Assembly (NCBI GenBank): GCA_007123655.1
Contig: SKKR01000285.1
Location: forward strand, 1 to 6,459
Direction of reading: 5' to 3'
DNA length: 6,459 nucleotides
Source: Thermomicrobiaceae bacterium
GTDB lineage: Bacteria > Chloroflexota > Chloroflexia > Thermomicrobiales > Thermomicrobiaceae
Both the position numbers and the translations under genes were made by a program. Shown one piece after another: positions 1 to 6,097 of this stretch; positions within the stretch are counted from its first letter, which is position 1, and each line of letters begins with the position of its first letter. The notes below the pieces were generated by a model, which saw only the letters and a list, made by a program, of their open reading frames with translations, ran no database searches and was not told where the DNA came from.

Positions 1-21
1 GGAGTCGGGGGGAGTGCCTGA
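1..21 (+). CDS. 3' end of an upstream gene (possibly hyuA), partial
   Basis: Reading from base 1 gives GVGGSA followed by TGA at 19-21, one base before the ATG at 23. Such tight packing is typical of translationally coupled hyuA-hyuB pairs, where HyuA is the ATP-binding partner of HyuB. Only six codons are visible, so the identity is inferred purely from the usual gene order, and the run could be a chance open frame. The G-rich Shine-Dalgarno of the next gene lies inside these codons. Confidence 0.35.
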   Translation, partial: GVGGSA

Positions 22-22
22 G

Positions 23-1804
23 ATGCCGGAACATCACAAGACGCCCGTACATCCCCCGCAGGACCCGTTTACCACGGAGATCATCCTGGACGGGCTCTAC
101 GCTGCCGCCCGGGAGATGTTCGTCACACTGGGTCGTACGTCGAAGTCTCCGATCATCTACGAGGTCCTGGACTACGCCTGCGGGATTTACTCGGCGAGAG
201 GCGAGCTGGTCGCGCAGGACAACGGCGTTACCGGGTTCCTGGGCACGCTGCGGTTCGCGGTGAAGGAGGTCATGGACAAGTTTGGAGACCGGATCCGCCC
301 GGGGGACATGTTCATCACGAACGATCCCTGGACCGGGAACGGCTCCCACCTGTCCGACGTGAACCTGATCCACCCGATCTTCCATGACGATGTCCTGGTA
401 GGCTACTCTGTCAACAAGGCCCACTGGACCGAGGTGGGCGGCAAGGATCCCGGATCCTGGAGCGTGGATGCGACAGATGTCTTCCAGGAAGGACTGCTCT
501 TCCCCTGCATTCACCTCTACTACGAAGGCGAGATCAACCAGCCGCTGGTTGAGATGATCGAGGCGAACGTCCGGACGCCGGATGACACGCTGGGGGACAT
601 GTTCGCGCAGGCCGCCTCCCTTCGCGTCGGGAGCAACCGGGTGGTCGAGCTTTGCCGGAAGTACGGAAGAGCGTCGGTCGATATCGCCATCGCTGAGCAC
701 ATCCGGCGAGGGGAGGAACGCGCTCGCCGGTCGATGGCCGAGCTACCAAAAGGCATCTTCGAGATCGACGACGTCATGGAGAACAACATTCAGTCGAACG
801 AGCCGATTCCGGTTCACCTGAAGCTGTCGATCAGCGACGAAACCTTCGAGGTCGATGTTTCCGGGAACCGGGGACCGGTGCCGACGTCGATCAACGGGAC
901 CGCGGTCGGCGTTGCCGCTCAGGCGCGGACGGTCTTCAAGATCATCTCCGATCCGGACGGGCCGGTGAACGAAGGCAACTTTGAACCGGTCAGGGTCGTG
1001 GCCCCGGAAGGGACGATCTTCACCGCTCCCAGGCCGGCAGCGGTGTCTATTCACTGGGAGTACAAGAGCATCCTGGCGGACATGATCTACCGGGCAATGG
1101 CGCCGCATCTGCCACACCGGCTTCCGGCCGGCCACCAGTTGAGCACCTGCGCGACGATCGTCGACGGCAAACACGAGAACGGCGAGTACTGGCTGATCGT
1201 AGAGCCGTCCCTCGGAGGTTGGGGTGCGACGGCGGAGCGGGACGGCCAGCAGGGCCAGCACCCGGTGGGCAATGGCGAGACGTACAACCTGCCGGTGGAG
1301 GTCATCGAGACCCGGTATCCGATTCGCGTCGAGCAGTTCGGTTTCGATACCGAGCACCCGGCAGGCGCCGGCCGGCACCGGGGCGGTCTGGGCGTAATCA
1401 AGGAGTACCGGATTCTCAGTCCGTCTGGCGCGCACGTAACGGCGACGTTCGGCCGTCACCATCGCCCGCCCTGGGGTGTTCTGGGGGGAGAAGATGGCAC
1501 GCCGAACAGGATCGAAGTCGTTCCCGCGGGAGCGGACGAGCCTGTGTTGACGACCGGAACGCTCGCCCGCTACCGACTGGAGTCCGGCGACTCCGTGCGG
1601 TTTATCACCGCGATCGGCGGAGGCTGGGGCAATCCGCTCGAGCGTGATCCTGCGGCAGTTGTCGAGGACGTCGAAAACGGCTACATCACGGTGGCCACGG
1701 CACGGGAGCGATATGGCGTAGCTATGGACCCGGCGTCGCTCGCAGTAGATCTGACGGAAACGAGTGATTTACGTCGAGAGGAGGTCACGAAGGGTCAGAG
1801 CTAA
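23..1804 (+). CDS. hyuB: Hydantoinase B / oxoprolinase family protein (HyuB-like)
   Basis: The product is a 593-aa cytoplasmic enzyme subunit of the hydantoinase B family (Pfam Hydantoinase_B), within the family's usual length of about 520-600 aa. With HyuA, members carry out ATP-dependent opening of hydantoin or 5-oxoproline rings, and relatives are acetone carboxylase subunits. Family landmarks run the full length: NDPW at 100-103, HLSDV at 109-113, AHWTEVGG at 133-140, a FQEGL segment near 160, a [11 protein letters not shown] segment near 190, [10 protein letters not shown] at 448-457, and [12 protein letters not shown] at 532-543. H109, D112 and H134 lie where I recall the metal-binding His/Asp/His set of acetone carboxylase. 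The ATG at 23 is preferred because GGAG at 11-14 sits 8 nt upstream and the previous frame stops at 21. A GTG at 14 would overlap the ribosome-binding site. No transmembrane segment or signal peptide is seen. The family is secure, but the substrate cannot be read from the sequence. Alternative names are N-methylhydantoinase B or acetone carboxylase-like subunit. Confidence 0.93.
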   Translation: MPEHHKTPVHPPQDPFTTEIILDGLYAAAREMFVTLGRTSKSPIIYEVLDYACGIYSARGELVAQDNGVTGFLGTLRFAVKEVMDKFGDRIRPGDMFITNDPWTGNGSHLSDVNLIHPIFHDDVLVGYSVNKAHWTEVGGKDPGSWSVDATDVFQEGLLFPCIHLYYEGEINQPLVEMIEANVRTPDDTLGDMFAQAASLRVGSNRVVELCRKYGRASVDIAIAEHIRRGEERARRSMAELPKGIFEIDDVMENNIQSNEPIPVHLKLSISDETFEVDVSGNRGPVPTSINGTAVGVAAQARTVFKIISDPDGPVNEGNFEPVRVVAPEGTIFTAPRPAAVSIHWEYKSILADMIYRAMAPHLPHRLPAGHQLSTCATIVDGKHENGEYWLIVEPSLGGWGATAERDGQQGQHPVGNGETYNLPVEVIETRYPIRVEQFGFDTEHPAGAGRHRGGLGVIKEYRILSPSGAHVTATFGRHHRPPWGVLGGEDGTPNRIEVVPAGADEPVLTTGTLARYRLESGDSVRFITAIGGGWGNPLERDPAAVVEDVENGYITVATARERYGVAMDPASLAVDLTETSDLRREEVTKGQS

Positions 1805-1843
1805 CCAGCGAAGAGGGGTGCGTTTCGGATCCGCAGGGTACCG

Positions 1844-1866
1844 ACCGGTGTCGATTGACACCCGGT
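1844..1866. repeat. Inverted repeat / hairpin overlapping the -35 box
   Basis: ACCGGTGTC (1844-1852) is followed by a GATT spacer and GACACCCGGT (1857-1866). The arms pair over 9 bp with one bulged C, and the inner six pairs (GGTGTC/GACACC) are perfect. The right arm covers most of the TTGACA at 1855-1860. It could be an operator for a dimeric regulator of the transporter, or an RNA hairpin ending the hyuB transcript 40 nt after its stop codon. No T-run follows, so it is not a canonical intrinsic terminator. Confidence 0.5.
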
Positions 1867-1883
1867 GATGACATAAGTAGTAT
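1855..1883 (+). promoter_or_regulatory. Sigma-70 type promoter for the transporter genes
   Basis: TTGACA at 1855-1860 is a perfect -35 hexamer. After exactly 17 nt comes TAGTAT at 1878-1883, which matches four of six positions of the TATAAT consensus including the first two bases and the last two. An alternative TATCCT at 1881-1886 would need a 20-nt spacer. The spacer's 3' half is AT-richer than the surrounding DNA. Transcription would start near 1890, giving a leader of about 190 nt before the binding-protein ATG at 2081. It is the only convincing promoter seen in the window. Confidence 0.6.
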
Positions 1884-1899
1884 CCTGCTTTAGAGCGAA

Positions 1900-2019
1900 G
1901 CGGTTGTTCCCAGAGATCCGTATGCTGGCGAGGGCGTGGTGCGCACGCCGGGCAACGTGCGTGACGACGAATCGAACCCGGCCCGCCAGCCCATGAGTGA
2001 TCAGATACCTGGCAACCGC
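1900..2019 (+). promoter_or_regulatory. Possible structured 5' leader of the binding-protein mRNA
   Basis: Three nested pairings can be drawn. 1900-1906 (GCGGTTG) pairs with 2013-2019 (CAACCGC) and can gain two G-U pairs (1907-1908 with 2011-2012). 1924-1930 (GCTGGCG) pairs with 1984-1990 (CGCCAGC). Inside that, 1933-1938 (GGCGTG) pairs with 1944-1949 (CACGCC) around a 5-nt loop. No protein-coding potential is evident here. One or two 7-bp matches are expected by chance in a GC-rich stretch of this size, so the fold is only a suggestion. It matches no riboswitch class I can name with confidence. Confidence 0.25.
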
Positions 2020-2065
2020 ACCCTCGCGCAATGCAGGTGAATTGTCAGCAGCCGACAGTCTAAAC

Positions 2066-2073
2066 AGGGAGGA
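2066..2073 (+). promoter_or_regulatory. Strong ribosome-binding site that fixes the binding-protein start
   Basis: AGGGAGGA lies 7 nt before the ATG at 2081 and is the best Shine-Dalgarno sequence in the window. It decides against the in-frame GTG at 1997, which has no comparable site and would put 28 unneeded residues before the signal peptide. Confidence 0.85.
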
Positions 2074-2080
2074 CGAGAAA

Positions 2081-3859
2081 ATGGAAGACCGACGGATTTC
2101 AGAGGGTCTGCCGTCACATTTGCTTCGTAGTGCCGTTGACCGCCGAACACTCCTCAAGCGTGCCGCCGCCATCGGCCTGGCCGCACCGACGATCGGCGCG
2201 TTGCTGGCCGCATGTGCCGAGGATGACGATGACGACGACGAAGTTGCCGCCGAGGATCCGGATGACGAAGATCCTGACGTCGAGCCAGATGACGACACCG
2301 ACGACGATGTGGACGATGACGCCGAACCGGTCGACGATGACGAAGAGCGTACCCTGCTGATCGCTGTGCCCGGCGATATTCAGAATCTGGACCCGACGCT
2401 GTCCAGTGGTGACCTGCTCACGCAGGAAGTGCTGACGGCTGTCTACTCGTTCCTGATCGATTTCGAAGTCGTTGAAGAGGACGGGGTCCCGGTTGGAGAC
2501 CCGAACAGTTTCGTTGGGGACGTGGCCGAGACGTTCGAGTTCTCGGACGACGGCACGACGGTGACGTTCTACCTCCGTGAGGGACTGCAGTTCTCCAATG
2601 GTGACCCGCTGGACGCCCACGCGGTGAAGTTCACCTATGACCGCGTCTTCGGCCAGGGCGGCGTTACCGCGGCGCTTACCTCGATGGCGGCCGTCGAAGA
2701 CGAGGACTCGATTCAGGTGATCGACGATCACACCGTCGAGTTCACGCTTTCCCAGGCCAACGAGTTGCTTCTGGGGAACATGACCCAGTTCGGGCACTCA
2801 ATCCTCAACCCGAACATCGTCGAGCCGCACATGACGGAGGATGACCCCTGGGCGCATGACTGGTTACGCACGAACACAACGGACACCGAAAGTGGCCCGT
2901 ACGTCATGGAAAGCTGGGAGCCGGACAACCAGATAGTGCTCCGGCGAAACCCCAACTACTGGCGTGAAGTGAAGAACGACCGCATCATCCTGCAGATCAT
3001 TCCGGACTCGTCCAGCCGGATGTCACAGGTCGTAGCCGGCTCGGTCGATCTGGCATACGAGATTCCGACCGAAAACCTGGCCGAGCTCGAAGAGAATCCA
3101 GATCTGACGGTTCACGCCAACACAACGCGGGCGGTGACCTACATCGGGATGAACAACGAGATCGAACCGTTCGACAACGTTCAGCTCCGGCAGGCAATCT
3201 CGTATGCTGTTCCGTACGACACGATCATCAACCAGGTTATCCACGGGTACGGCTCTCAGTTGACGGGCCCGATTCCGGAAGGCACGCCGAGTCACACGGA
3301 CGAGTTCTTCGTCTACGACGAGGATCTGGACCAGGCCCGGGAACTGCTGGAAGAAGCCGGCTTCGGCGATGGGCTGGAGCTTACGCTGACGATTCCCAAC
3401 GACAGCGCGGAAGACCGCGATGTTGCGGTCTGGGTTCAGAGCAACCTGCGGGAGATCGGGGTCGATCTGGAGATCGAGGAAATGCCGCGCTCGGCGTTCA
3501 ATGAGCGCAAGCAGCGCCACGAGCACGCGTTCTTCGTGGACAACTGGATCTCGATCACCAACGATGCGCTGTACCACGTCTTCTGGCTGCTCCGGTCCGA
3601 GTGCTGCAACTACGCCCGGTACGGCAACCAGGAGGTCTGGGACCTGATCGATACCTATATGCTCAGCGACGACGAAGACGAGCGTGACGAGGCTGCGCGG
3701 GAAGTCCAGCGGCTTGCTGTCGAAGAAGCGGCCTGGGTCTTTCTGTACCAGCCGGATCTCGTGATCGTGACGCAGGCGGATGTGCACGGCTACACGTTCT
3801 ACTCCGCTGATCGCTACATGCGGTACCAGCACCTCTACAAAGAGGAGTGGGAGAACTGA
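2081..3859 (+). CDS. Peptide-type ABC transporter solute-binding lipoprotein (DppA/OppA family 5)
   Basis: The 592-aa protein is the extracytoplasmic binding component of a dipeptide/oligopeptide ABC importer (Pfam SBP_bac_5). The N-terminus carries a twin-arginine signal, DRRTLLK at 20-26, then a hydrophobic stretch to the lipobox LAAC, with the lipidation cysteine at C45. Residues 47-89 form an extremely acidic linker with 31 Asp/Glu of 43 and no Lys/Arg. The folded domain begins near residue 90. The family signature is at 163-184 (FYLREGLQFSNGDPLDA then HAVKF), and the C-terminal lobe ends in a typical helix-rich region. A Cys-Cys pair sits at 508-509. The gene follows its own promoter and precedes the two permease genes by 244 nt. 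The family binds peptides, but also nickel, opines, sugars and other solutes, so the ligand is not determined. The neighbouring HyuB hints at an amide or cyclic amide. Confidence 0.94.
   Translation: MEDRRISEGLPSHLLRSAVDRRTLLKRAAAIGLAAPTIGALLAACAEDDDDDDEVAAEDPDDEDPDVEPDDDTDDDVDDDAEPVDDDEERTLLIAVPGDIQNLDPTLSSGDLLTQEVLTAVYSFLIDFEVVEEDGVPVGDPNSFVGDVAETFEFSDDGTTVTFYLREGLQFSNGDPLDAHAVKFTYDRVFGQGGVTAALTSMAAVEDEDSIQVIDDHTVEFTLSQANELLLGNMTQFGHSILNPNIVEPHMTEDDPWAHDWLRTNTTDTESGPYVMESWEPDNQIVLRRNPNYWREVKNDRIILQIIPDSSSRMSQVVAGSVDLAYEIPTENLAELEENPDLTVHANTTRAVTYIGMNNEIEPFDNVQLRQAISYAVPYDTIINQVIHGYGSQLTGPIPEGTPSHTDEFFVYDEDLDQARELLEEAGFGDGLELTLTIPNDSAEDRDVAVWVQSNLREIGVDLEIEEMPRSAFNERKQRHEHAFFVDNWISITNDALYHVFWLLRSECCNYARYGNQEVWDLIDTYMLSDDEDERDEAAREVQRLAVEEAAWVFLYQPDLVIVTQADVHGYTFYSADRYMRYQHLYKEEWEN
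2219..2347 (+). repeat. Low-complexity GAT/GAC/GAA-rich tract encoding the acidic linker
   Basis: About 43 codons just after the lipobox cysteine are mostly Asp and Glu, with six consecutive Asp at residues 48-53. Both Asp codons and both Glu codons are mixed irregularly, so the DNA is not a clean trinucleotide repeat. This suggests the acidity is kept at protein level, or that the expansion is old. Similar tethers are seen in binding lipoproteins of Thermomicrobia-like bacteria (family knowledge). Confidence 0.8.
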
Positions 3860-3894
3860 CCGACCCAACTTGCCGATGTGTCCGGCTGGGGAAC

Positions 3895-3916
3895 GGGAGA
3901 CCGAGAGCGGTCTCCC
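3895..3916 (+). terminator. Strong intercistronic hairpin after the binding-protein gene
   Basis: GGGAGACCG (3895-3903) and CGGTCTCCC (3908-3916) form a perfect 9-bp stem with an AGAG tetraloop, starting 36 nt after the stop codon at 3859. No T-run follows, so full rho-independent termination is unlikely. It may be a partial terminator or a 3' stabilising hairpin that lets the binding-protein mRNA outnumber the permease mRNA, as known for other ABC importers. I see no convincing promoter between it and 4104, so the permease genes probably depend on read-through. The rest of 3860-4103 shows no gene. Confidence 0.55.
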
Positions 3917-4029
3917 CTCCCTGCCGGCGCGGCATCCTGTTCATATGCCAGATCGCGTTTGAATGCTCCAAGTGCAGTCCCAGTCGCCGGTGCCGGATGG
4001 TGCCCAACGTGGCCGGGGTTGCCAGTGAC

Positions 4030-4042
4030 GATCGGACCGATC
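4030..4042. repeat. Short inverted repeat upstream of the first permease gene
   Basis: GATCGG, a central A and CCGATC form a 13-bp near-perfect palindrome 61 nt before the ATG at 4104. It could be a protein-binding site or a chance feature of GC-rich DNA. No promoter elements flank it. Confidence 0.25.
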
Positions 4043-4103
4043 CGGTAGCGGTGAACATTCGTCTCCTTTGAAACGTGTCTCGAAGAAGGGCTCAGTCCGC
4101 CAG

Positions 4104-5123
4104 ATGCAGTTGCTCGTCTACATTGCAAAACGGCTCCTGCTGCTTGTCCCGCTGCTGCTGGGTGTCACGTTCGTGGTCTTTCTGCTCACGCGCGTGGTGA
4201 TCGAAGGCAATCCGGTGGATCGGTTCGTGCCGCCGATGGCGAGCGCGGAAGAACGGGAGCGCATCGCGGCCGAGCACGGCCTGGATCAGCCTGTCACCAC
4301 CCAGTATCTGACCTACGTCCAGAATCTGCTCCAGGGAGACCTGGGGGTTTCGTTCAACACGAGCCGTCCGGTAATCGATGACCTTGCGCGGCTCTTCCCC
4401 GCGACGTTCGAACTGACGACGCTGGCCATGCTTCTCGGCTTGCTCGTCGGAATCCCGCTCGGCGTCATCGCGGGGGTGAAACGGGATTCCTGGGTCGATC
4501 ACGTCTCCAGAGCGTTGTCCGTCGCGGGTGTGGCCATGCCGGTGTTCTGGCTCTCACTGCTGGCGATCTACTTCCTGTTCTACCAGTGGGGAATCGTTCC
4601 CGCACCGATCGGGCGCATCGATCCCCAGATGACGCCGCCGCCGCAGGTCACCGGCCTTTACACTGTTGACAGCCTGATCGCGGGGGAGTGGGAGACGTTC
4701 TACGGCACCGCACGGATCCTGTTCCTGCCGGTCGTCGTGCTCGCTTTCGGCGCGATGGCGCCGATCGCCAGGATGACCCGATCCGGAATGGTGGACGCGC
4801 TCGATTCGCAATACGTCCTGGCCGCACGGGCGCTGGGGATCCCATGGCGTACGATCGTGCTTCGCTACGCCCTGAAGAATGCGCTCTTGCCGGTGATTAC
4901 GATGACGGCAGTGGTCTATGGCTTTCTGCTGGGGGGATCGGTGCTTGTCGAGAACATATTCGCGTTCCCGGGGCTTGGCCGGTATGCCTACAACGCGATC
5001 TCCGCGAGTGACTACCCGGCGATCCAGGGATTCATTCTCTACGCCGCAACGATGTACGTCACCCTGTTTCTGATCACGGACATCATCTACCGGATACTGG
5101 ACCCGCGCATTCAGACAGCGTAG
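4104..5123 (+). CDS. Dipeptide/oligopeptide ABC transporter permease, DppB-like
   Basis: The 339-aa integral membrane protein forms half of the import channel together with the following permease. It begins with the typical DppB helix: K9-R10, then a hydrophobic run to R30. Next comes the conserved extracytoplasmic region with HGLDQP at 58-63, GDLGVS at 78-83 and FPATFELT at 98-105. Further hydrophobic segments (about six in all) follow. The cytoplasmic EAA-type coupling loop appears as AARALGI at 240-246 followed by the conserved LLP, and contacts the ATPase. FPGLGRY at 288-294 and a terminal DPR are also family hallmarks. The ATG at 4104 fits the normal family N-terminus. AGAAGGG at 4084-4090 is a possible ribosome-binding site but lies 13 nt away. 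An in-frame TTG at 4068 would add a short basic extension and has no better site. Length is normal (310-340 aa). Confidence 0.95.
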   Translation: MQLLVYIAKRLLLLVPLLLGVTFVVFLLTRVVIEGNPVDRFVPPMASAEERERIAAEHGLDQPVTTQYLTYVQNLLQGDLGVSFNTSRPVIDDLARLFPATFELTTLAMLLGLLVGIPLGVIAGVKRDSWVDHVSRALSVAGVAMPVFWLSLLAIYFLFYQWGIVPAPIGRIDPQMTPPPQVTGLYTVDSLIAGEWETFYGTARILFLPVVVLAFGAMAPIARMTRSGMVDALDSQYVLAARALGIPWRTIVLRYALKNALLPVITMTAVVYGFLLGGSVLVENIFAFPGLGRYAYNAISASDYPAIQGFILYAATMYVTLFLITDIIYRILDPRIQTA

Positions 5124-5139
5124 CCCAACGGGACTACAG

Positions 5140-5148
5140 TGTTATAAG
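5140..5148 (+). promoter_or_regulatory. Possible extended -10 promoter element
   Basis: TG at 5140-5141, one base, then TATAAG at 5143-5148 match the extended -10 pattern, with five of six hexamer bases. No -35 is seen 17 nt upstream. It sits in the 42-nt gap between the two permease genes and overlaps the next gene's Shine-Dalgarno, so it may be coincidental. If active, it would give a secondary start for the second permease and the ATPase. Confidence 0.25.
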
Positions 5149-5163
5149 GGAGAAGCGCTTCCC
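5148..5163 (+). promoter_or_regulatory. Palindrome covering the ribosome-binding site of the second permease
   Basis: GGGAGAAGCGCTTCCC is a perfect 15-base palindrome apart from one extra G. As RNA, GGGAG (5148-5152) can pair with the CTTCCC region (5158-5163, one bulged T) around an AAGCG loop, which would hide the Shine-Dalgarno. The structure ends two bases before the ATG at 5166. It could reduce translation or act as a DNA-binding site. No function is demonstrated. Confidence 0.4.
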
Positions 5164-5165
5164 GG

Positions 5166-6059
5166 ATGGTCAATCAGAGAGTTGCCGAGGTTTCGGCGCA
5201 GGAGACAATACGGCCCGATCTCAACTGGCGACAGGAGTTCGCGTACTGGGCGCGCAGAAATCCCGTGACCGCCATCGGGTTACTGTTCGTGCTGCTGCTG
5301 GTGCTGATGGCCATCTTTGCGCCGCTGATTGCGACACACGATCCGTACGCGACAAACCCCGCGATTTCTAACCTGTCGCCCTCCAGGGATCATTACTTCG
5401 GAACCGGCACCTTCGGCGAGGACATATTCTCTCGGGTCGTCTACGGCGCACGGTATGACATGTCGATCGCTTTCGGGGCGGTCGGCATCGCGCTGGTCAT
5501 CGGCTGCGTCATCGGCGCGGTTGCCGGGTTCTGGGAAGGTTTCCTGGGCGAGGGCCTGATGCGCATCGTGGAACTTCTGCAGGCGTTTCCGCAGTTCATT
5601 CTTGCCATGGCGATCGCCGGAGCGCTGGGGCCGAGTTTCACCAACCTGATCATTGCCATCGCGGTGACCAACATCCCGATTTACGCGCACCTGATGCGGG
5701 TGCGGATTCTCTCGGTCAAGCACACGCAATATGCAATGGCCGCGGCGGCGTCCGGCAACTCCCGGGGACGGATCCTGTACCGGCACCTGCTCCCCAATAG
5801 CCTGGCGCCGATCTTCGTACAATCAACGCTCCAGCCCGGCTGGGCCATCCTTTCCGCGGCCGGCCTCAGCTTCATCGGTCTCGGCGTCCGGATGCCGTCA
5901 CCGGAGTGGGGCCTGATGGTCGCCACCGGCAGCCAGCGGATCATCAGCGGAGAGTGGTGGATCTCGTTCTTTCCCGGGCTGTTCATTGTGATCGCGGTGA
6001 TGGCGTTCAACCTGATCGGGGATGGCTTGCAGGACTTGCTCGATCCGCAGCGAAAATAG
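5166..6059 (+). CDS. Dipeptide/oligopeptide ABC transporter permease, DppC-like
   Basis: The 297-aa second channel subunit has the normal DppC layout. A cytoplasmic N-terminus contains WARRNP (28-33, OppC_N-type), then a first membrane helix at about 34-52. A short extracytoplasmic stretch ends in FGTGTFGEDIFSR (78-90), followed by the transporter core with further hydrophobic helices. The coupling loop reads MAAAASG at 191-197 and then RHLLPN, so the usual Glu of the EAA motif is Met and the following Arg is Ala. The usual GTD...GRD pattern of the N-terminal motif reads GTG...GED. The C-terminus has GLSFIGLGV and a WW(I/L)-type aromatic stretch, ending DPQRK. The ATG at 5166 is the only sensible start. 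AAGGGAG lies 13 nt upstream within a palindrome. It follows the DppB-like gene by 42 nt and precedes the ATPase by 38 nt, consistent with one operon. Confidence 0.95.
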   Translation: MVNQRVAEVSAQETIRPDLNWRQEFAYWARRNPVTAIGLLFVLLLVLMAIFAPLIATHDPYATNPAISNLSPSRDHYFGTGTFGEDIFSRVVYGARYDMSIAFGAVGIALVIGCVIGAVAGFWEGFLGEGLMRIVELLQAFPQFILAMAIAGALGPSFTNLIIAIAVTNIPIYAHLMRVRILSVKHTQYAMAAAASGNSRGRILYRHLLPNSLAPIFVQSTLQPGWAILSAAGLSFIGLGVRMPSPEWGLMVATGSQRIISGEWWISFFPGLFIVIAVMAFNLIGDGLQDLLDPQRK

Positions 6060-6076
6060 CGATCTTCGACGCGCAC

Positions 6077-6084
6077 GGAAAGGA
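6077..6084 (+). promoter_or_regulatory. Ribosome-binding site of the ATPase gene
   Basis: GGAAAGGA lies 13 nt before the ATG at 6098. The spacing is longer than the usual 5-10 nt, but no other start codon occurs in this frame between the preceding stop and 6098. The protein beginning at 6098 aligns well with the start of DppD/OppD proteins. Confidence 0.45.
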
Positions 6085-6097
6085 CGTCATCGACTCC

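Noticed and set aside
743..1462. Long open frame on the minus strand (239 codons) opposite hyuB
   Set aside because: It lies wholly opposite a well-conserved gene. Its product is rich in Arg, Pro and Val with no recognisable motif, as expected for a shadow of GC-rich coding DNA.
1779..1785. Perfect Shine-Dalgarno word AGGAGGT in the last codons of hyuB
   Set aside because: No ATG, GTG or TTG follows at a useful distance. It is explained by Glu-Glu-Val-type codons of HyuB, although loss of a former downstream gene cannot be excluded.
1818..1868. A 16-codon reading frame from GTG 1818 preceded by AAGAGGGG
   Set aside because: It is too short, overlaps the promoter and inverted repeat, and has no supporting composition or homology signal.
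1948..1981. A tRNA-like T-arm on the minus strand (reverse complement reads GGGTTCGATTCG)
   Set aside because: The bases flanking the loop cannot form the required 5-bp T-stem, and no acceptor, D or anticodon arm is visible nearby.
1993..2045. Resemblance to SAM-I/SAM-IV riboswitch words (ATGAGTG, GGCAACC, GGTGA in order)
   Set aside because: Only 11 nt separate GAGTG and GGCAACC, leaving no room for the hairpin these classes need between them, and no matching P1 stem is seen. An Infernal search with the Rfam SAM models would settle it.
1997..2080. Upstream GTG start for the binding protein
   Set aside because: It would add 28 residues before a complete Tat-lipoprotein signal and lacks the strong AGGGAGGA site that precedes the ATG at 2081.
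3023..3868. Long open frame on the minus strand (281 codons) opposite the binding-protein gene
   Set aside because: It is antisense to conserved SBP_bac_5 sequence, has no family resemblance and no convincing ribosome-binding site, so it is a codon-bias shadow.
3847..4071. Possible 74-codon gene between the binding protein and the first permease
   Set aside because: It starts inside the binding-protein gene, has no good ribosome-binding site, runs through the perfect hairpin, and its product shows no domain or hydrophobic pattern.
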